A stretch of 64,000 bases of DNA, from the NCBI GenBank assembly GCA_028716785.1, contig JAQUPD010000002.1:1-64000 (forward strand), written 5' to 3'. This DNA comes from Fidelibacterota bacterium (GTDB taxonomy: Bacteria; Fidelibacterota; Fidelibacteria; Fidelibacterales; Fidelibacteraceae). Every line of letters begins with the position of its first letter. The stretch's first letter is position 1. Shown one piece after another: positions 8,965 through 17,485 of the stretch. The notes under the pieces were generated by a model. That model did no database searches. It saw only the letters and a list, made by a program, of their open reading frames with translations, and was not told where the DNA came from. The translations under genes were made by a program, and so were the position numbers.

Positions 8965-9767
8965 CAATCTTTTTCTCGTTCAATTTTAGAGTTTTGATAA
9001 CGAAATTTTAAAATTTCTCTCATTGCCTCTTTTTCTTTTTCCCGCATCGCATCGAGCAAATTTATCATTTGCTGACGAGTAAGTTCTGTTTCTTTTTCCT
9101 GTAGAGTGGATTCTTTTCCCTCTGTTTCTGTCTGTTCATTTCTTGCAGACATTTCCGCTTTGGATTCATCTTGAGACGATGATTCTTGTTTGTCTTCTTT
9201 CTCAGGTGTTTTTTCTTCTTGAGATTCTTCTTTATCTGAGGATGAATCCGATTCCTTTTGTTCCTTTTCTTGTTGATTCTCTTGGTGATCTTGCTGATTT
9301 TGGTCACCCTGAGATTGCTGCTCTTGTTGTTGTTGCTGAAGTTGTTCTTTTACAAGTTCATACATTACTTTGCTATTCATATCATGAGGATTCAAAAGTA
9401 TAGCCTGTTCAAAAGCACGCAATGCTTCCTCAAGGTTCCCTTCATTTATCTCTAAATGTCCCATATTATACCAGTTTTTTGCCAAAAATTCTTTTTCGTC
9501 CGAAAATTTAAGACTTTGATTAAAATGATAGGATGCCAAATCATAGCGATTAGCTTTGAGTGCAGCCGTTCCTGCATTATAGTGCAAAGTATGATTATCA
9601 GGATCGTTTTCAAGCCTTTTAAGATAATAGGCAAGGGATGCCTCATAATTTTCTTCAAGAAACGCATTTAAAGCAGGATCTGCAGCAAAAAGTACTGTAG
9701 CCATAAAAAGAAACATAATGCTCAGAAAAAAGCTATGTTGAAATCGCTGCATCATCTTTTTTCTCAT
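8961..9767 (-). CDS. batC: BatC: TPR protein with glutamine/glutamate-rich tail
   Basis: Signal peptide (MRKKMMQRFQHSFFLSIMFL, ending ATVLFAADP), then three TPR units (about residues 25-125: NPALNAFLEENYEASLAYY style, DNHTLHYNAGTAALKANRYD, NLEEALRAFEQAILLNPHD). After residue 130 the protein becomes a low-complexity charged tract of Gln, Glu, Ser, Lys and Asp (QQQQQEQQ, then EKEDKQESSS), ending in a helix LTRQQMINLLDAMREKEKEA, common in BatC. I chose ATG 9767; a GTG six codons upstream and ATGs at 9755 and 9752 are alternatives. It overlaps the 3' end of batB, indicating coupling. Confidence 0.82.
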   Translation of the reverse strand: MRKKMMQRFQHSFFLSIMFLFMATVLFAADPALNAFLEENYEASLAYYLKRLENDPDNHTLHYNAGTAALKANRYDLASYHFNQSLKFSDEKEFLAKNWYNMGHLEINEGNLEEALRAFEQAILLNPHDMNSKVMYELVKEQLQQQQQEQQSQGDQNQQDHQENQQEKEQKESDSSSDKEESQEEKTPEKEDKQESSSQDESKAEMSARNEQTETEGKESTLQEKETELTRQQMINLLDAMREKEKEAMREILKFRYQNSKIEREKDW

Positions 9768-10752
9768 TTTCTGTAATAAATCCACGAATCAAAAAAGCAA
9801 CGAGTGCAAGGGACAAAAATATTTGATAAAGCTGTTTAACATGCCCAAATTCGTGAGTTTGAAATTCTTTTTTATCCATTTCAGAAATATCGGAATAAAT
9901 GTTTAAAAGGGGATTTTGAACATCCGTAAGGCGTAAATATTTCCCTCCTGTTTTTTCAGCAATTTGCCATAGAACATCTTCATGGAGTTGCGTAATAATA
10001 ATTTTCCCTGATTTATCTCTTTTATAATCTTTAAGCGATCCTTTTTCATAAACAGGTATGGGAGATCCTTTCAAGGTTCCCACGCCAACAGAATACATAG
10101 TAACGCCATTTTTTTCCGCTAAAGCAATAGCTTCTTGAAGGTGGTGTTCATGATCTTCCCCATCGCTTATTACAACAAGAGCTTTATATTTATCACTATT
10201 TTCAGGAAAAGCATTTACGGCCACTATAATGGCGTCGGCAAGGGCTGATCCCTGAACAGGCAAAAGGGTAACATCCATCACATCTAAAAGCATGCGTGCT
10301 GCGCGATGATCAAGGGTAAGGGGACATTGAAGATGAGCAACACCAGCAAATCCCACAAGGCCAATTCGATCACCTTTTAACACAGAAAACATCTTTCCAA
10401 TTTCAAGTTTTGCTCTTTCAAGGCGGGAAGGTTTTATGTCAACAGCACTCATACTTTGGCTCAAATCCAAGGCAATTACAATATCCACCCCTTCCCGTTT
10501 TACTTCTCGAATTTCTGTCCCAATACCTGGCCCTGAAAGGGCAAGGATACCCAAAGCCAATCCAAGATATTCAAGTACCAATGCAACTTTTCGTCTAACA
10601 GGTTTTTGTCTGATAATCCGAGCATACGTTTTAGGATGAAAGTATCCATTTTTTTGGTGTTCCCACCGGGAAGATGCCAGGGCTTGAATCACCATCAAAA
10701 GAGGAATAAGTAGAAGAAGCCACAAAGCATAAGGGTTAGTTAGCTCAATCAT
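9733..10752 (-). CDS. batB: BatB: von Willebrand factor A membrane protein
   Basis: VWA-domain protein of the Bat operon. Starts MIELTNPYALWLLLLIPLLM (first membrane helix), second helix near LEYLGLALGILALSGPG, then a VWA domain with the MIDAS signature DLSQSMSAVD, FAGVAHLQCPLT and a conserved VISDGEDHEHH loop, closing with a C-terminal membrane helix (IFLSLALVAFLIRGF). The ATG at 10752 overlaps the batA stop by four bases (ATGA). The open frame runs 25 codons further upstream, but that part lies inside batA and has no Bat-like sequence. It probably forms a pair or complex with BatA. Confidence 0.88.
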   Translation of the reverse strand: MIELTNPYALWLLLLIPLLMVIQALASSRWEHQKNGYFHPKTYARIIRQKPVRRKVALVLEYLGLALGILALSGPGIGTEIREVKREGVDIVIALDLSQSMSAVDIKPSRLERAKLEIGKMFSVLKGDRIGLVGFAGVAHLQCPLTLDHRAARMLLDVMDVTLLPVQGSALADAIIVAVNAFPENSDKYKALVVISDGEDHEHHLQEAIALAEKNGVTMYSVGVGTLKGSPIPVYEKGSLKDYKRDKSGKIIITQLHEDVLWQIAEKTGGKYLRLTDVQNPLLNIYSDISEMDKKEFQTHEFGHVKQLYQIFLSLALVAFLIRGFITENEKKDDAAIST

Positions 10753-11738
10753 GGCTTCACCCTCCAAACAACATAGCGAAGCAGCCACTGTAAAACGAGG
10801 AGAATTATGGCTGGAATCAAAAACCAATTAAAACGCTCTTCCCAATCCGTAAACTGCGAAATATTTATGTCAGTCTTTTCCATCCTGGATATCTCTTGCC
10901 AAATTTGCGTCAGCTTCTCTTCAGAATCGGCACGAAAAAATTTACCACCCGTTTTTTCAGCAATTCCCTTCAAAAGGTCTTCATTAATTTCAATTTGAAC
11001 AGGAATCATGCGTCTGCCAAACAGAGGATCATCTACAGGCATGCGAACTTGGCCTTGCATTCCCATGGCAATAGTGTAGATTTTAATATTAAATTCACGG
11101 GCAAAATCAGCTGCTGTCAGAGGATCTATCTCACCTGCATTATTATCACCATCACTCAAAAGAATAATGACTTTACTTTTAGCATCAGAATCTCTCAATC
11201 GGTTAACACTATTCGCGATGGCGAGTCCAATAGCAGTCCCATCCAAATTTTCAGGAATAATCTGAACATCCTGTATCATGCCATTTAAAACATCGTAATC
11301 AACCGTCAAGGGACATTGGAGAAATGCTTCTGCTGCAAAAACAACCAGACCAATCCGATCCGTTTGACGTCCTTTGACAAAATCTATGGCAACCTTTTTT
11401 GCAGCTTCAAGGCGATTCGGCTGAAAGTCCACCGCTCTCATAGACCCAGAAATATCCAGGGCAATCACAATATCGATTCCTGGTTGTGTAAATTCCCGGG
11501 TCACATTTCCTTTTTGGGGTCGAGTTAAAGCAATAATGATAAAGATAAAGGCTAAATATTTTAATACAAGGGGGATTAGGATTTTTAGGGGATATTTTGG
11601 CGCACTCTCACGAAGGGGAGACACTGTGCCGAGTTTAAGCGTGGCATGGCGGGAAAAAAGATAACGAAATTCAACAATAAAACAGGGAATTAATAGAAAG
11701 AGAGTAAAGAAAAATTCCGGGTTTTGAAATCTGAACAT
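10749..11738 (-). CDS. batA: BatA: von Willebrand factor A membrane protein
   Basis: First Bat gene here. N-terminal helix (FFFTLFLLIPCFIVEFRYLF), a second helix near ILIPLVLKYLAFIFIIIALT, then a VWA domain with MIDAS residues DISGSMRAVDF, FAAEAFLQCPLT and LLSDGDNNAGEI, then a C-terminal helix (FNWFLIPAIILLVLQWLL). It is paralogous to the downstream batB: the two share the RPQKG/GIDIVIALD(I/L)S block. AAGGAAAAG before the ATG serves as ribosome binding site. In many FCB genomes moxR and a DUF58 gene precede batA; here the gene upstream is gatA instead. Confidence 0.88.
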   Translation of the reverse strand: MFRFQNPEFFFTLFLLIPCFIVEFRYLFSRHATLKLGTVSPLRESAPKYPLKILIPLVLKYLAFIFIIIALTRPQKGNVTREFTQPGIDIVIALDISGSMRAVDFQPNRLEAAKKVAIDFVKGRQTDRIGLVVFAAEAFLQCPLTVDYDVLNGMIQDVQIIPENLDGTAIGLAIANSVNRLRDSDAKSKVIILLSDGDNNAGEIDPLTAADFAREFNIKIYTIAMGMQGQVRMPVDDPLFGRRMIPVQIEINEDLLKGIAEKTGGKFFRADSEEKLTQIWQEISRMEKTDINISQFTDWEERFNWFLIPAIILLVLQWLLRYVVWRVKP

Positions 11739-11771
11739 CTTTTCCTTGACTTACTACTCACCACCAGCCGC

Positions 11772-11789
11772 ATCCTCATCTTTGAGGAT
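11772..11789. other. Perfect 7-bp hairpin between gatA and batA
   Basis: ATCCTCA and TGAGGAT pair around a TCTT loop. A second, bulged stem (CCCGGGAT with ATCCGGG, 11799-11816) overlaps the gatA stop codon. Neither is followed by a T tract in the direction of transcription, so these are more likely mRNA-stabilising or attenuating stems than strong intrinsic terminators. Confidence 0.4.
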
Positions 11790-11805
11790 AATATGGCACC
11801 CGGGA

Positions 11806-13170
11806 TTAAATCCGGGATCTTTCAATCGTATGACCTAACTGTAAAATAGTTCCTTCCTCATAGGCATTGCCAATGATCTGACACCCAACAGGCAAGCCAT
11901 GATTTCCAGGTTTTCCGGGGACACTTATTGCTGGCAAGCCTGCAATATTTACTGAAACGGTAAACACATCGTTTAAGTACATTTTTAAGGGATCATCAAC
12001 ATTTTCCCCAAGTTTGAAGGCTGTTGTTGGAGTTGTGGGAAACATGAGAGCATCTACTTCGTTGAGGAGCGTAAAAAATTCCTGGGCAATTAAATTCCGG
12101 ACCTTTTGGCCACGTGTGTAATAAGCCTCATAATATCCTGACGAAAGCACGTAAGTTCCCAACATAATTCGGCGTTTTACTTCTGGGCCAAAGCCCTTTG
12201 ACCGATTTTTTGCATAATAGGAAAAAAGGTCTTGCAATTGTTCTTTAGCATTCACTCCATATCGAACACCATCAAAACGGGCAAGATTGCTGGATGCTTC
12301 AGCCGTTGCTAGGATATAATAGGTTGCAATGGCATAATCAGCATATTTCAACTCAATCTTTTTAAAACGAACTCCCTCTTTTTCCAAACGACTTATGACA
12401 TCTTTAAAAGATTCCAAAACATCCTCATCCACGCCCTTTTCCAGCAAATGCCAGGGTATACCAACGACATATCCTTGTACTTTTTCCTGAAGCGTTTTAA
12501 GATAATTGGGAACAGGGACATCTGCAGAGGTAGAATCTCGAGAATCCTTGCCAGCTATGACATTCAGAAGCTCCGCAGATTGGCTGACAGTTTTAGTAAT
12601 AGGACCAATTTGATCAAAAGAAGAAGCATAAGCTGTGAGTCCGTAGCGCGATACTCGGCCATAGGTGGGTTTTAGTCCTACCGTTCCTGTAAAGGCTGCA
12701 GGTTGTCGAATCGATCCACCCGTATCGGAACCAAGAGCATAATCTACAAATCCCGCAGAAACAGCCGAGGCCGAACCACCACTGGATCCCCCAGGAACAC
12801 GCGTTTCATCTATAGGATTTCGAACCTCTCCCCATGCAGAATATTCGGTGGATGATCCCATAGCAAATTCATCCATATTTGTCTTGCCAAGAAGAATCCC
12901 CCCTGCCACACGAATTTTTTCAATGACCGTTGCATCATAAAGAGAATAATACGTTTCTAAAATACGGCTTGCACATGTTGTGGGTAACCCTCGGACATTG
13001 ATATTATCTTTAACAGCAATAATTTTCCCCGACAAGGGGCCTTCAATGGTAGCTTGCTCTTTAACATGCTTCCAAAGCCAATCCTTATCAATCGTAATAA
13101 AAATTGGATTATCCGTTTTTTCAAGGTTATCAAGAAGCTCAGAAATTCTATCCTGGATTGAATCTTTCAT
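11806..13170 (-). CDS. gatA: Aspartyl/glutamyl-tRNA amidotransferase subunit A
   Basis: GatA of the GatCAB complex, which amidates Glu-tRNA(Gln) or Asp-tRNA(Asn) in the cytoplasm. The amidase-signature core is complete: catalytic Lys in GKIIAVKDNIN, the cis-Ser/Ser region in RVPGGSSGGSASAVSAG and GSDTGGSIRQPA, and LKPTYGRVSRYGLTAYASS. The N terminus is slightly short. The ATG at 13170 is preferred over a TTG two codons upstream. No gatB or gatC is beside it. It follows tatA by 14 bases and is probably part of the same long transcript. Confidence 0.93.
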   Translation of the reverse strand: MKDSIQDRISELLDNLEKTDNPIFITIDKDWLWKHVKEQATIEGPLSGKIIAVKDNINVRGLPTTCASRILETYYSLYDATVIEKIRVAGGILLGKTNMDEFAMGSSTEYSAWGEVRNPIDETRVPGGSSGGSASAVSAGFVDYALGSDTGGSIRQPAAFTGTVGLKPTYGRVSRYGLTAYASSFDQIGPITKTVSQSAELLNVIAGKDSRDSTSADVPVPNYLKTLQEKVQGYVVGIPWHLLEKGVDEDVLESFKDVISRLEKEGVRFKKIELKYADYAIATYYILATAEASSNLARFDGVRYGVNAKEQLQDLFSYYAKNRSKGFGPEVKRRIMLGTYVLSSGYYEAYYTRGQKVRNLIAQEFFTLLNEVDALMFPTTPTTAFKLGENVDDPLKMYLNDVFTVSVNIAGLPAISVPGKPGNHGLPVGCQIIGNAYEEGTILQLGHTIERSRI

Positions 13171-13184
13171 AAACAACCTAAGAA

Positions 13185-13418
13185 CTATTCAGTAGGTTTT
13201 TGGGACTTTTTAGAGGATTTTTTTGCCTCTTTTTCGGCTATTTCCTCATCAATATCCTCAGCAGCATCCTCAATTTCATCCTTGACTTCATGGGCTGCTT
13301 TTTTGAACTCCCGAAGCCCTTTTCCAAGTCCTTTTGCCAACTCAGGCAACTTTTTAGGACCAAAAATCAGAAGAATGATAACCAAAATAATAATTAATTC
13401 CCATGGACCCAGATTCAT
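13185..13418 (-). CDS. tatA: Sec-independent protein translocase TatA/E
   Basis: A single N-terminal membrane helix ([15 protein letters not shown]) is followed by the Phe-Gly hinge and the amphipathic helix [20 protein letters not shown], then a charged Glu/Lys/Ser-rich tail. This is the standard TatA architecture; TatA oligomers form the passage for folded proteins bearing a twin-arginine signal. Length (77 aa) is usual for TatA rather than TatB. No tatC or tatB is present in the window. Confidence 0.9.
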   Translation of the reverse strand: MNLGPWELIIILVIILLIFGPKKLPELAKGLGKGLREFKKAAHEVKDEIEDAAEDIDEEIAEKEAKKSSKKSQKPTE

Positions 13419-13431
13419 TGTAACCTCACTT

Positions 13432-13701
13432 TCATCGTGTATACTTTAAAATATAATACCCAAACACAATACCCAAAAAACTCACAACATTCATACGAAA
13501 CATTAAGGAAAAACTAAATGCAATAATATTGAGATCGATCATGAGGGGATTTGTAAAACCAAAAGTATATTTTGTTAACAAAAATTCTTTCACAACACTT
13601 TCAGGAAGAATCATTCCAAACAATTCTCCTATAATTCCTCCTATAATTGCACCTAACAATAAAATTCCTAATGCTTTACCCACAGAAAATTTTTGTTTCA
13701 T
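13432..13701 (-). CDS. DUF4321-type small membrane protein
   Basis: Hydrophobic protein of 89 aa with two main membrane segments: [20 protein letters not shown] and [16 protein letters not shown]. The glycine-rich first helix and the overall plan fit the DUF4321 family, whose function is unknown. Its ATG overlaps the stop of the PurQ-like gene by 4 bases, and tatA starts 13 bases after its stop, so it sits in the long minus-strand operon. Confidence 0.65.
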   Translation of the reverse strand: MKQKFSVGKALGILLLGAIIGGIIGELFGMILPESVVKEFLLTKYTFGFTNPLMIDLNIIAFSFSLMFRMNVVSFLGIVFGYYILKYTR

Positions 13702-14300
13702 TGATCTATCTTCCTTAATGTCTTAAAGACTTTTTTACCTGAAACATCACCAAGTATTTCATCAACAGCCCTTTCAGGATGGACCAAAAAACAGGCTATA
13801 GGAAACTCTTTGAGCTCAATTCCCAAAATTCGATGATCCCCCTTAGAAACAACAAGTGAATTTATTGCATCATCTTGAGAAAATGAATGAAATCTAAAAG
13901 AAACAGGCCAATCTACTGTTTCGTTGAGTTGAAATTCCTGTAACCATATATTTTGATTATCAACAATCACAGAAGGACCCAAATGGAATTCTTCCTTGTT
14001 CTTTAAAGGAAGAAGATCGCAGAACAATTTTTGACTTTTTTTAACAAAAAAGAATCCTTCTGCAAGGGTTAAAACAGGTTTTCGATTCTGAATAATATAG
14101 GTAATAAGGTGTCCATCTTTCGCATCAGAATACCCAGGAGCAAATAATCCCCCAGGAATTAAAAGAGCAGAAACTTCGTTAGGATTCCATCGGCCACTCT
14201 CTAAGATTACAGGTTTTTGATTACAACTATACCGTACTGCCCAATAAAGATCGTGATCACCACTCGCCCCTGGATATTTTAAGATTCCAATTTTTCCCAT
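13698..14300 (-). CDS. PurQ-like class I amidotransferase lacking the catalytic cysteine
   Basis: Both ends match PurQ, the glutaminase subunit of phosphoribosylformylglycinamidine synthase: GILKYPGASGDHDLYWAV at the start, LLIPGGLFAPGYSDA in the middle, and HPERAVDEILGDVSGKKVF at the C terminus. At the nucleophile elbow, where PurQ has GICNGFQ, this protein has TLAEGFF, so Ala80 replaces the catalytic Cys. His174 and Glu176 of the triad remain. The PVAHGEG segment is not recognisable. It is about 25 residues shorter than bacterial PurQ. A working glutaminase is therefore unlikely; a binding or regulatory role is possible. No other pur gene is in the window. Confidence 0.75.
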   Translation of the reverse strand: MGKIGILKYPGASGDHDLYWAVRYSCNQKPVILESGRWNPNEVSALLIPGGLFAPGYSDAKDGHLITYIIQNRKPVLTLAEGFFFVKKSQKLFCDLLPLKNKEEFHLGPSVIVDNQNIWLQEFQLNETVDWPVSFRFHSFSQDDAINSLVVSKGDHRILGIELKEFPIACFLVHPERAVDEILGDVSGKKVFKTLRKIDQ

Positions 14301-14319
14301 TTTTCTTCTAATTGAATAG

Positions 14320-15474
14320 TTAGTTCTTACCCGTTTTACTTGAATGTTTCTCTAAAACCAACCGACAAGAAAATGTCTTTTGATTACGCCAAACTTCAAG
14401 TTCAATAACATCACCCGCTTTTAAATAACTCTCATTAATAACGCGATAAATATCGCGTGTATTGGTAATTGTAACATTATTTACCTTTCGAATAATATCT
14501 CCCACTTTTAATCCTGCCTTATCAGCAGAGCTGTTTTTCTGGATATCCGTGACGATCACACCTTGTTTAAAGGGAAGATTCAAATATGCTGCGATATACT
14601 GATTTAACGTTTGGACGCTAAGACCTGTTTCGAAACCTCTTTCGATATAGCCTGTACGCGTGAGTTCATCAACAATATCTTTCATGCGATTTACGGGGAT
14701 AGCAAAGCCTACACCAACGGACCCTCCAACATGTCCATCTGTTGTAAAAATAAAGGTGTTTATCCCAATCATTTGCCCAAGAACATTGACCAAGGCACCA
14801 CCGCTATTTCCAACGTTAATACTCGCATCCGTTTGGATCATTTCTTGATAGACCCGTCCTTCTGCTTGTTCACCAAAATTGACATTGGTTGAGCTAACAA
14901 TTCCAATTGTTGCAGTGGGTTGATTGCTCACATCAAAAAGACCGAAGGGGTTTCCCAAAGCTATTACCCATTCTCCGATAATAATATCATCACTATTGCC
15001 CAATTCAATAAAGGGGAGATTTTTGGCATCAATTTTCAGCAGAGAGATATCCGTTAAATTATCAACACCTACAATTTCTGCAGGATAGCGCGTTCCCCCT
15101 AAAAGGGTAACAACTACTTTAACAGCATTCTGCCCCACAACATGAGCATTTGTTACAATATACCCATCAGAACTGATAATTACGCCGCTTCCCATGCTTT
15201 TAACTTCTTGTTTGTAAACCTTACCGGGAAACAGAAGATCCCATAGAGGATCATTGTAAATAATTCCTGGCGTTACTGCACGAATTTCTGTAACATGAAT
15301 CCCCACAACTGCCGGAAAGCATTTCTCAATAGCATTTGTAATTGCACTTCTTCGACTTTCTGTAACCTGATTGTTAACATCTTCAAGTGTTGGTGGACCA
15401 ATAAATTGAGCATAAGTACCTGTTACCAGCAGAAAAATCATGAAAAAGCACTTTAGACAACAATATTTTTTCAT
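14320..15474 (-). CDS. HtrA/DegP-family periplasmic serine protease with one PDZ domain
   Basis: Exported trypsin-like protease for envelope quality control. Signal peptide CFFMIFLLVTGTYAQ, then the protease domain with catalytic His in IVTNAHVVG, Asp in NLTDISLLKI and Ser in NVGNSGGALVN, then one PDZ domain at the C terminus (GVIVTDIQKNSSADKAGLKV, GDIIRKVNNVTI). DegP proper has two PDZ domains; this resembles DegS/HtrA forms with one. The ATG at 15474 overlaps the truA stop by four bases (ATGA); several in-frame starts upstream lie inside truA and would spoil the signal peptide. Confidence 0.9.
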   Translation of the reverse strand: MKKYCCLKCFFMIFLLVTGTYAQFIGPPTLEDVNNQVTESRRSAITNAIEKCFPAVVGIHVTEIRAVTPGIIYNDPLWDLLFPGKVYKQEVKSMGSGVIISSDGYIVTNAHVVGQNAVKVVVTLLGGTRYPAEIVGVDNLTDISLLKIDAKNLPFIELGNSDDIIIGEWVIALGNPFGLFDVSNQPTATIGIVSSTNVNFGEQAEGRVYQEMIQTDASINVGNSGGALVNVLGQMIGINTFIFTTDGHVGGSVGVGFAIPVNRMKDIVDELTRTGYIERGFETGLSVQTLNQYIAAYLNLPFKQGVIVTDIQKNSSADKAGLKVGDIIRKVNNVTITNTRDIYRVINESYLKAGDVIELEVWRNQKTFSCRLVLEKHSSKTGKN

Positions 15475-16244
15475 AAGCATACTCCTGACCATTGCCATGG
15501 AATCTGCGGATTATAAATGACTTCCTCAAGAATTAATCCTTTTGCAGGGGCTGTAACAGCCCCAGATCCATGATTCTGTTTATTTAATATCATATCAAAA
15601 TCTTGAACCGAATATCGTCCTCTTCCAACATCCACCATGGTGCCAACGAGCGATCGAACCATGGCATGGAGAAAATGATTTGCCTGAATCTTAAAAATTA
15701 ATATCTCATTAATTTCTTCCCAGGTAGCACGCTGAACAGTACACTGTTTATCCTCTGTTTCTGTTTGACTCAAACAAAAAGAGGTAAAATTGTGGAATCC
15801 CAGAATTTTTGGAAGGCATTCTTTCATTGCGGAAACATTGAGAGGTTGATAGATAAGCCAGGAATAGTGACGATATAACGCAGTAATACCTTTATAGATT
15901 GTATATCGATAGCACCGGGAAACAGCCTGATATCGGGCATTAAATTTGTCATCAACAAGGGCAACCCCTTTTATTCGAATATCATGTGGCAAATGCATAT
16001 TCAATGCTTTCCCCAAATTGCTACAAGGAATGTTGTCGGGAAGATCTGCATGAAATACTTGTCCTTTCGCATGAACACCTGAATCTGTCCGGCTACTGCC
16101 AATAATTCGGATATCCTCCTGAAACAATGCCTTTATAGCACATTCTACCTCGTATTGAATGGTCGGCTGATTGGGTTGCAGTTGAAAACCACAATAATTG
16201 GTCCCTTCATACTCCAAAAGAAAAGCAAAACGTTTTTTAGGCAT
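15471..16244 (-). CDS. truA: tRNA pseudouridine(38-40) synthase
   Basis: TruA converts uridines 38-40 of the tRNA anticodon arm to pseudouridine. The catalytic Asp is in GSSRTDSGVHAKGQ, and FLLEYEGTNYCGFQLQPNQP, RYTIYKG and ANHFLHAMVRSLVGTMVDVG are characteristic. The ATG at 16244 has AGGAG nine bases upstream; the longer frame begins with TTG and adds six residues unlike TruA. It overlaps the end of the ECF T gene by eight bases and the start of htrA by four. Confidence 0.93.
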   Translation of the reverse strand: MPKKRFAFLLEYEGTNYCGFQLQPNQPTIQYEVECAIKALFQEDIRIIGSSRTDSGVHAKGQVFHADLPDNIPCSNLGKALNMHLPHDIRIKGVALVDDKFNARYQAVSRCYRYTIYKGITALYRHYSWLIYQPLNVSAMKECLPKILGFHNFTSFCLSQTETEDKQCTVQRATWEEINEILIFKIQANHFLHAMVRSLVGTMVDVGRGRYSVQDFDMILNKQNHGSGAVTAPAKGLILEEVIYNPQIPWQWSGVCL

Positions 16245-16878
16245 TCTCAGTGCTCCTGCCAAATCCCCGCGATGTTAAAGCAACAGACAAATGATCTATC
16301 CGTTCAAAGGATCCCACAAAAAGAGGGGCTATCAAAGATACATAATACCGTGCCTGTTTGAAAAGTCCCTTCTCTTTGCGAACGCCTAAAATTCTGTGGA
16401 CTTGCATAAGGGATTGATATTCATCACGAATTACACGAAAATAGTGGAGCCCAATAAAAACACTACTTGAAAAAGATCTTGGGGAGTCTTTTTGTAAAAA
16501 TCGATTTTGAAGTTTAGACATTATTCCATCTATATCTGGAAATGGCTTATAATTAAAAAGCAAAGCCATCATAACCATTACATTGACATTTCGAAGGGTA
16601 AAATAGCCTGCTAAAAACCACAATTCTTTCTCTCTAAAAGCTTCCCAATAATTCTCTGTTCCCATTCGAAAAAAAAGATGAACACAAAGAGTTAATAGAA
16701 TAAAAGGACTTATTGTCAGCAAAAAACGCACGACTTTCCGAGGTGAGGGAGCAAAAAAAACAAAGGGCAAAAGAACGAGAAAAAAAAATGCCTGATAAAC
16801 AAGGCCGGGGAACCAGACGGCAACTAACATCACAAGGAAAAAAGTAAGTAAGAGAAAATTTTTTTGAAATGTTTTCAT
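16237..16878 (-). CDS. Energy-coupling factor transporter T component (CbiQ/EcfT-like)
   Basis: Polytopic membrane protein, 213 aa, with about five hydrophobic segments in the first 115 residues and a cytoplasmic domain ending in the coupling signature ALTSRGFG; a second signature (HRILGVRKEKG) lies before it. EcfT subunits join ECF ATPases to a substrate-binding S component for vitamin or metal uptake. Neither an ATPase nor an S component is adjacent, so the substrate cannot be inferred. It overlaps the upstream DUF5683-like gene by 4 bases and truA by 8. Confidence 0.75.
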   Translation of the reverse strand: MKTFQKNFLLLTFFLVMLVAVWFPGLVYQAFFFLVLLPFVFFAPSPRKVVRFLLTISPFILLTLCVHLFFRMGTENYWEAFREKELWFLAGYFTLRNVNVMVMMALLFNYKPFPDIDGIMSKLQNRFLQKDSPRSFSSSVFIGLHYFRVIRDEYQSLMQVHRILGVRKEKGLFKQARYYVSLIAPLFVGSFERIDHLSVALTSRGFGRSTENA

Positions 16879-17483
16879 GGCCTTAAAGGAATTGATAGAT
16901 AAAAAGCTGTTCCATTAGGTGTTGGGGCAACAGCTGAATCTATAGAACGGTTCAAATACATGACATCAATAACACTGAGCAGACGGTTAAAAATCATGGC
17001 GCCAACTATGAAGGACATGCGTTGTTCCGTCAGATCTTTTTGTATTCGAATTTCTCTAAAAGTATTCGCATGTTCCAACGACTCCCAATTCCAAGCATAG
17101 TCTTCATTATATATTTTTTCGGGCATTCTATTTTCAAGCATTTCATCCCGATATTTTTCCCATGAAAGATAGCTCCCCATATCGACCCAATATTGGGAAC
17201 TTCCATGGAAAGAAGTTGCGCCGGAATGGGCTTTGGCATAATGAACCATATCATCGTATTGAATCTCTTTATAGATTGAAGTCCCTGCATAAGAAACCCA
17301 AAGAGAGACTTCAACACAAAAAAATTCTTTAGCTCTGCCCGATTCGTTTAAGCTATATTCTCCCCAACCCGGAAGAATGAAGCTTTTTAAAATCGCCGAT
17401 TTCTCTGAAGCATACCCAAGTGAACATGCTGCTAAAAGGAGAAAAATACTTCTTTTAATAATTTTCACACGAACCTCTTTCAT
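16875..17483 (-). CDS. DUF5683-like exported/membrane protein
   Basis: Starts MKEVRVKIIKRSIFLLLAAC, a signal peptide, followed by AILKSFILPGWGEYSLNESG, the block that defines DUF5683-like proteins of FCB bacteria (K-S-x-I-L-P-G-W-G-x-Y). Further on is a hydrophobic segment (RMSFIVGAMIFNRLLSVIDVM). Function is unknown. I placed the start at the ATG just after the upstream stop; the frame is open 19 codons further upstream, inside that gene. Confidence 0.65.
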   Translation of the reverse strand: MKEVRVKIIKRSIFLLLAACSLGYASEKSAILKSFILPGWGEYSLNESGRAKEFFCVEVSLWVSYAGTSIYKEIQYDDMVHYAKAHSGATSFHGSSQYWVDMGSYLSWEKYRDEMLENRMPEKIYNEDYAWNWESLEHANTFREIRIQKDLTEQRMSFIVGAMIFNRLLSVIDVMYLNRSIDSAVAPTPNGTAFYLSIPLRP

Positions 17484-17485
17484 TT

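Noticed and set aside
9065..9307. Lys/Asn-rich frame inside batC
   Set aside because: Alternative frame of the low-complexity Gln/Glu tract of batC.
10896..11288. 130-codon frame opposite batA
   Set aside because: Antisense shadow of a well-supported gene.
11772..11816. Intrinsic terminator between gatA and batA
   Set aside because: Stems are good, but no T tract follows in the direction of transcription; recorded only as hairpins.
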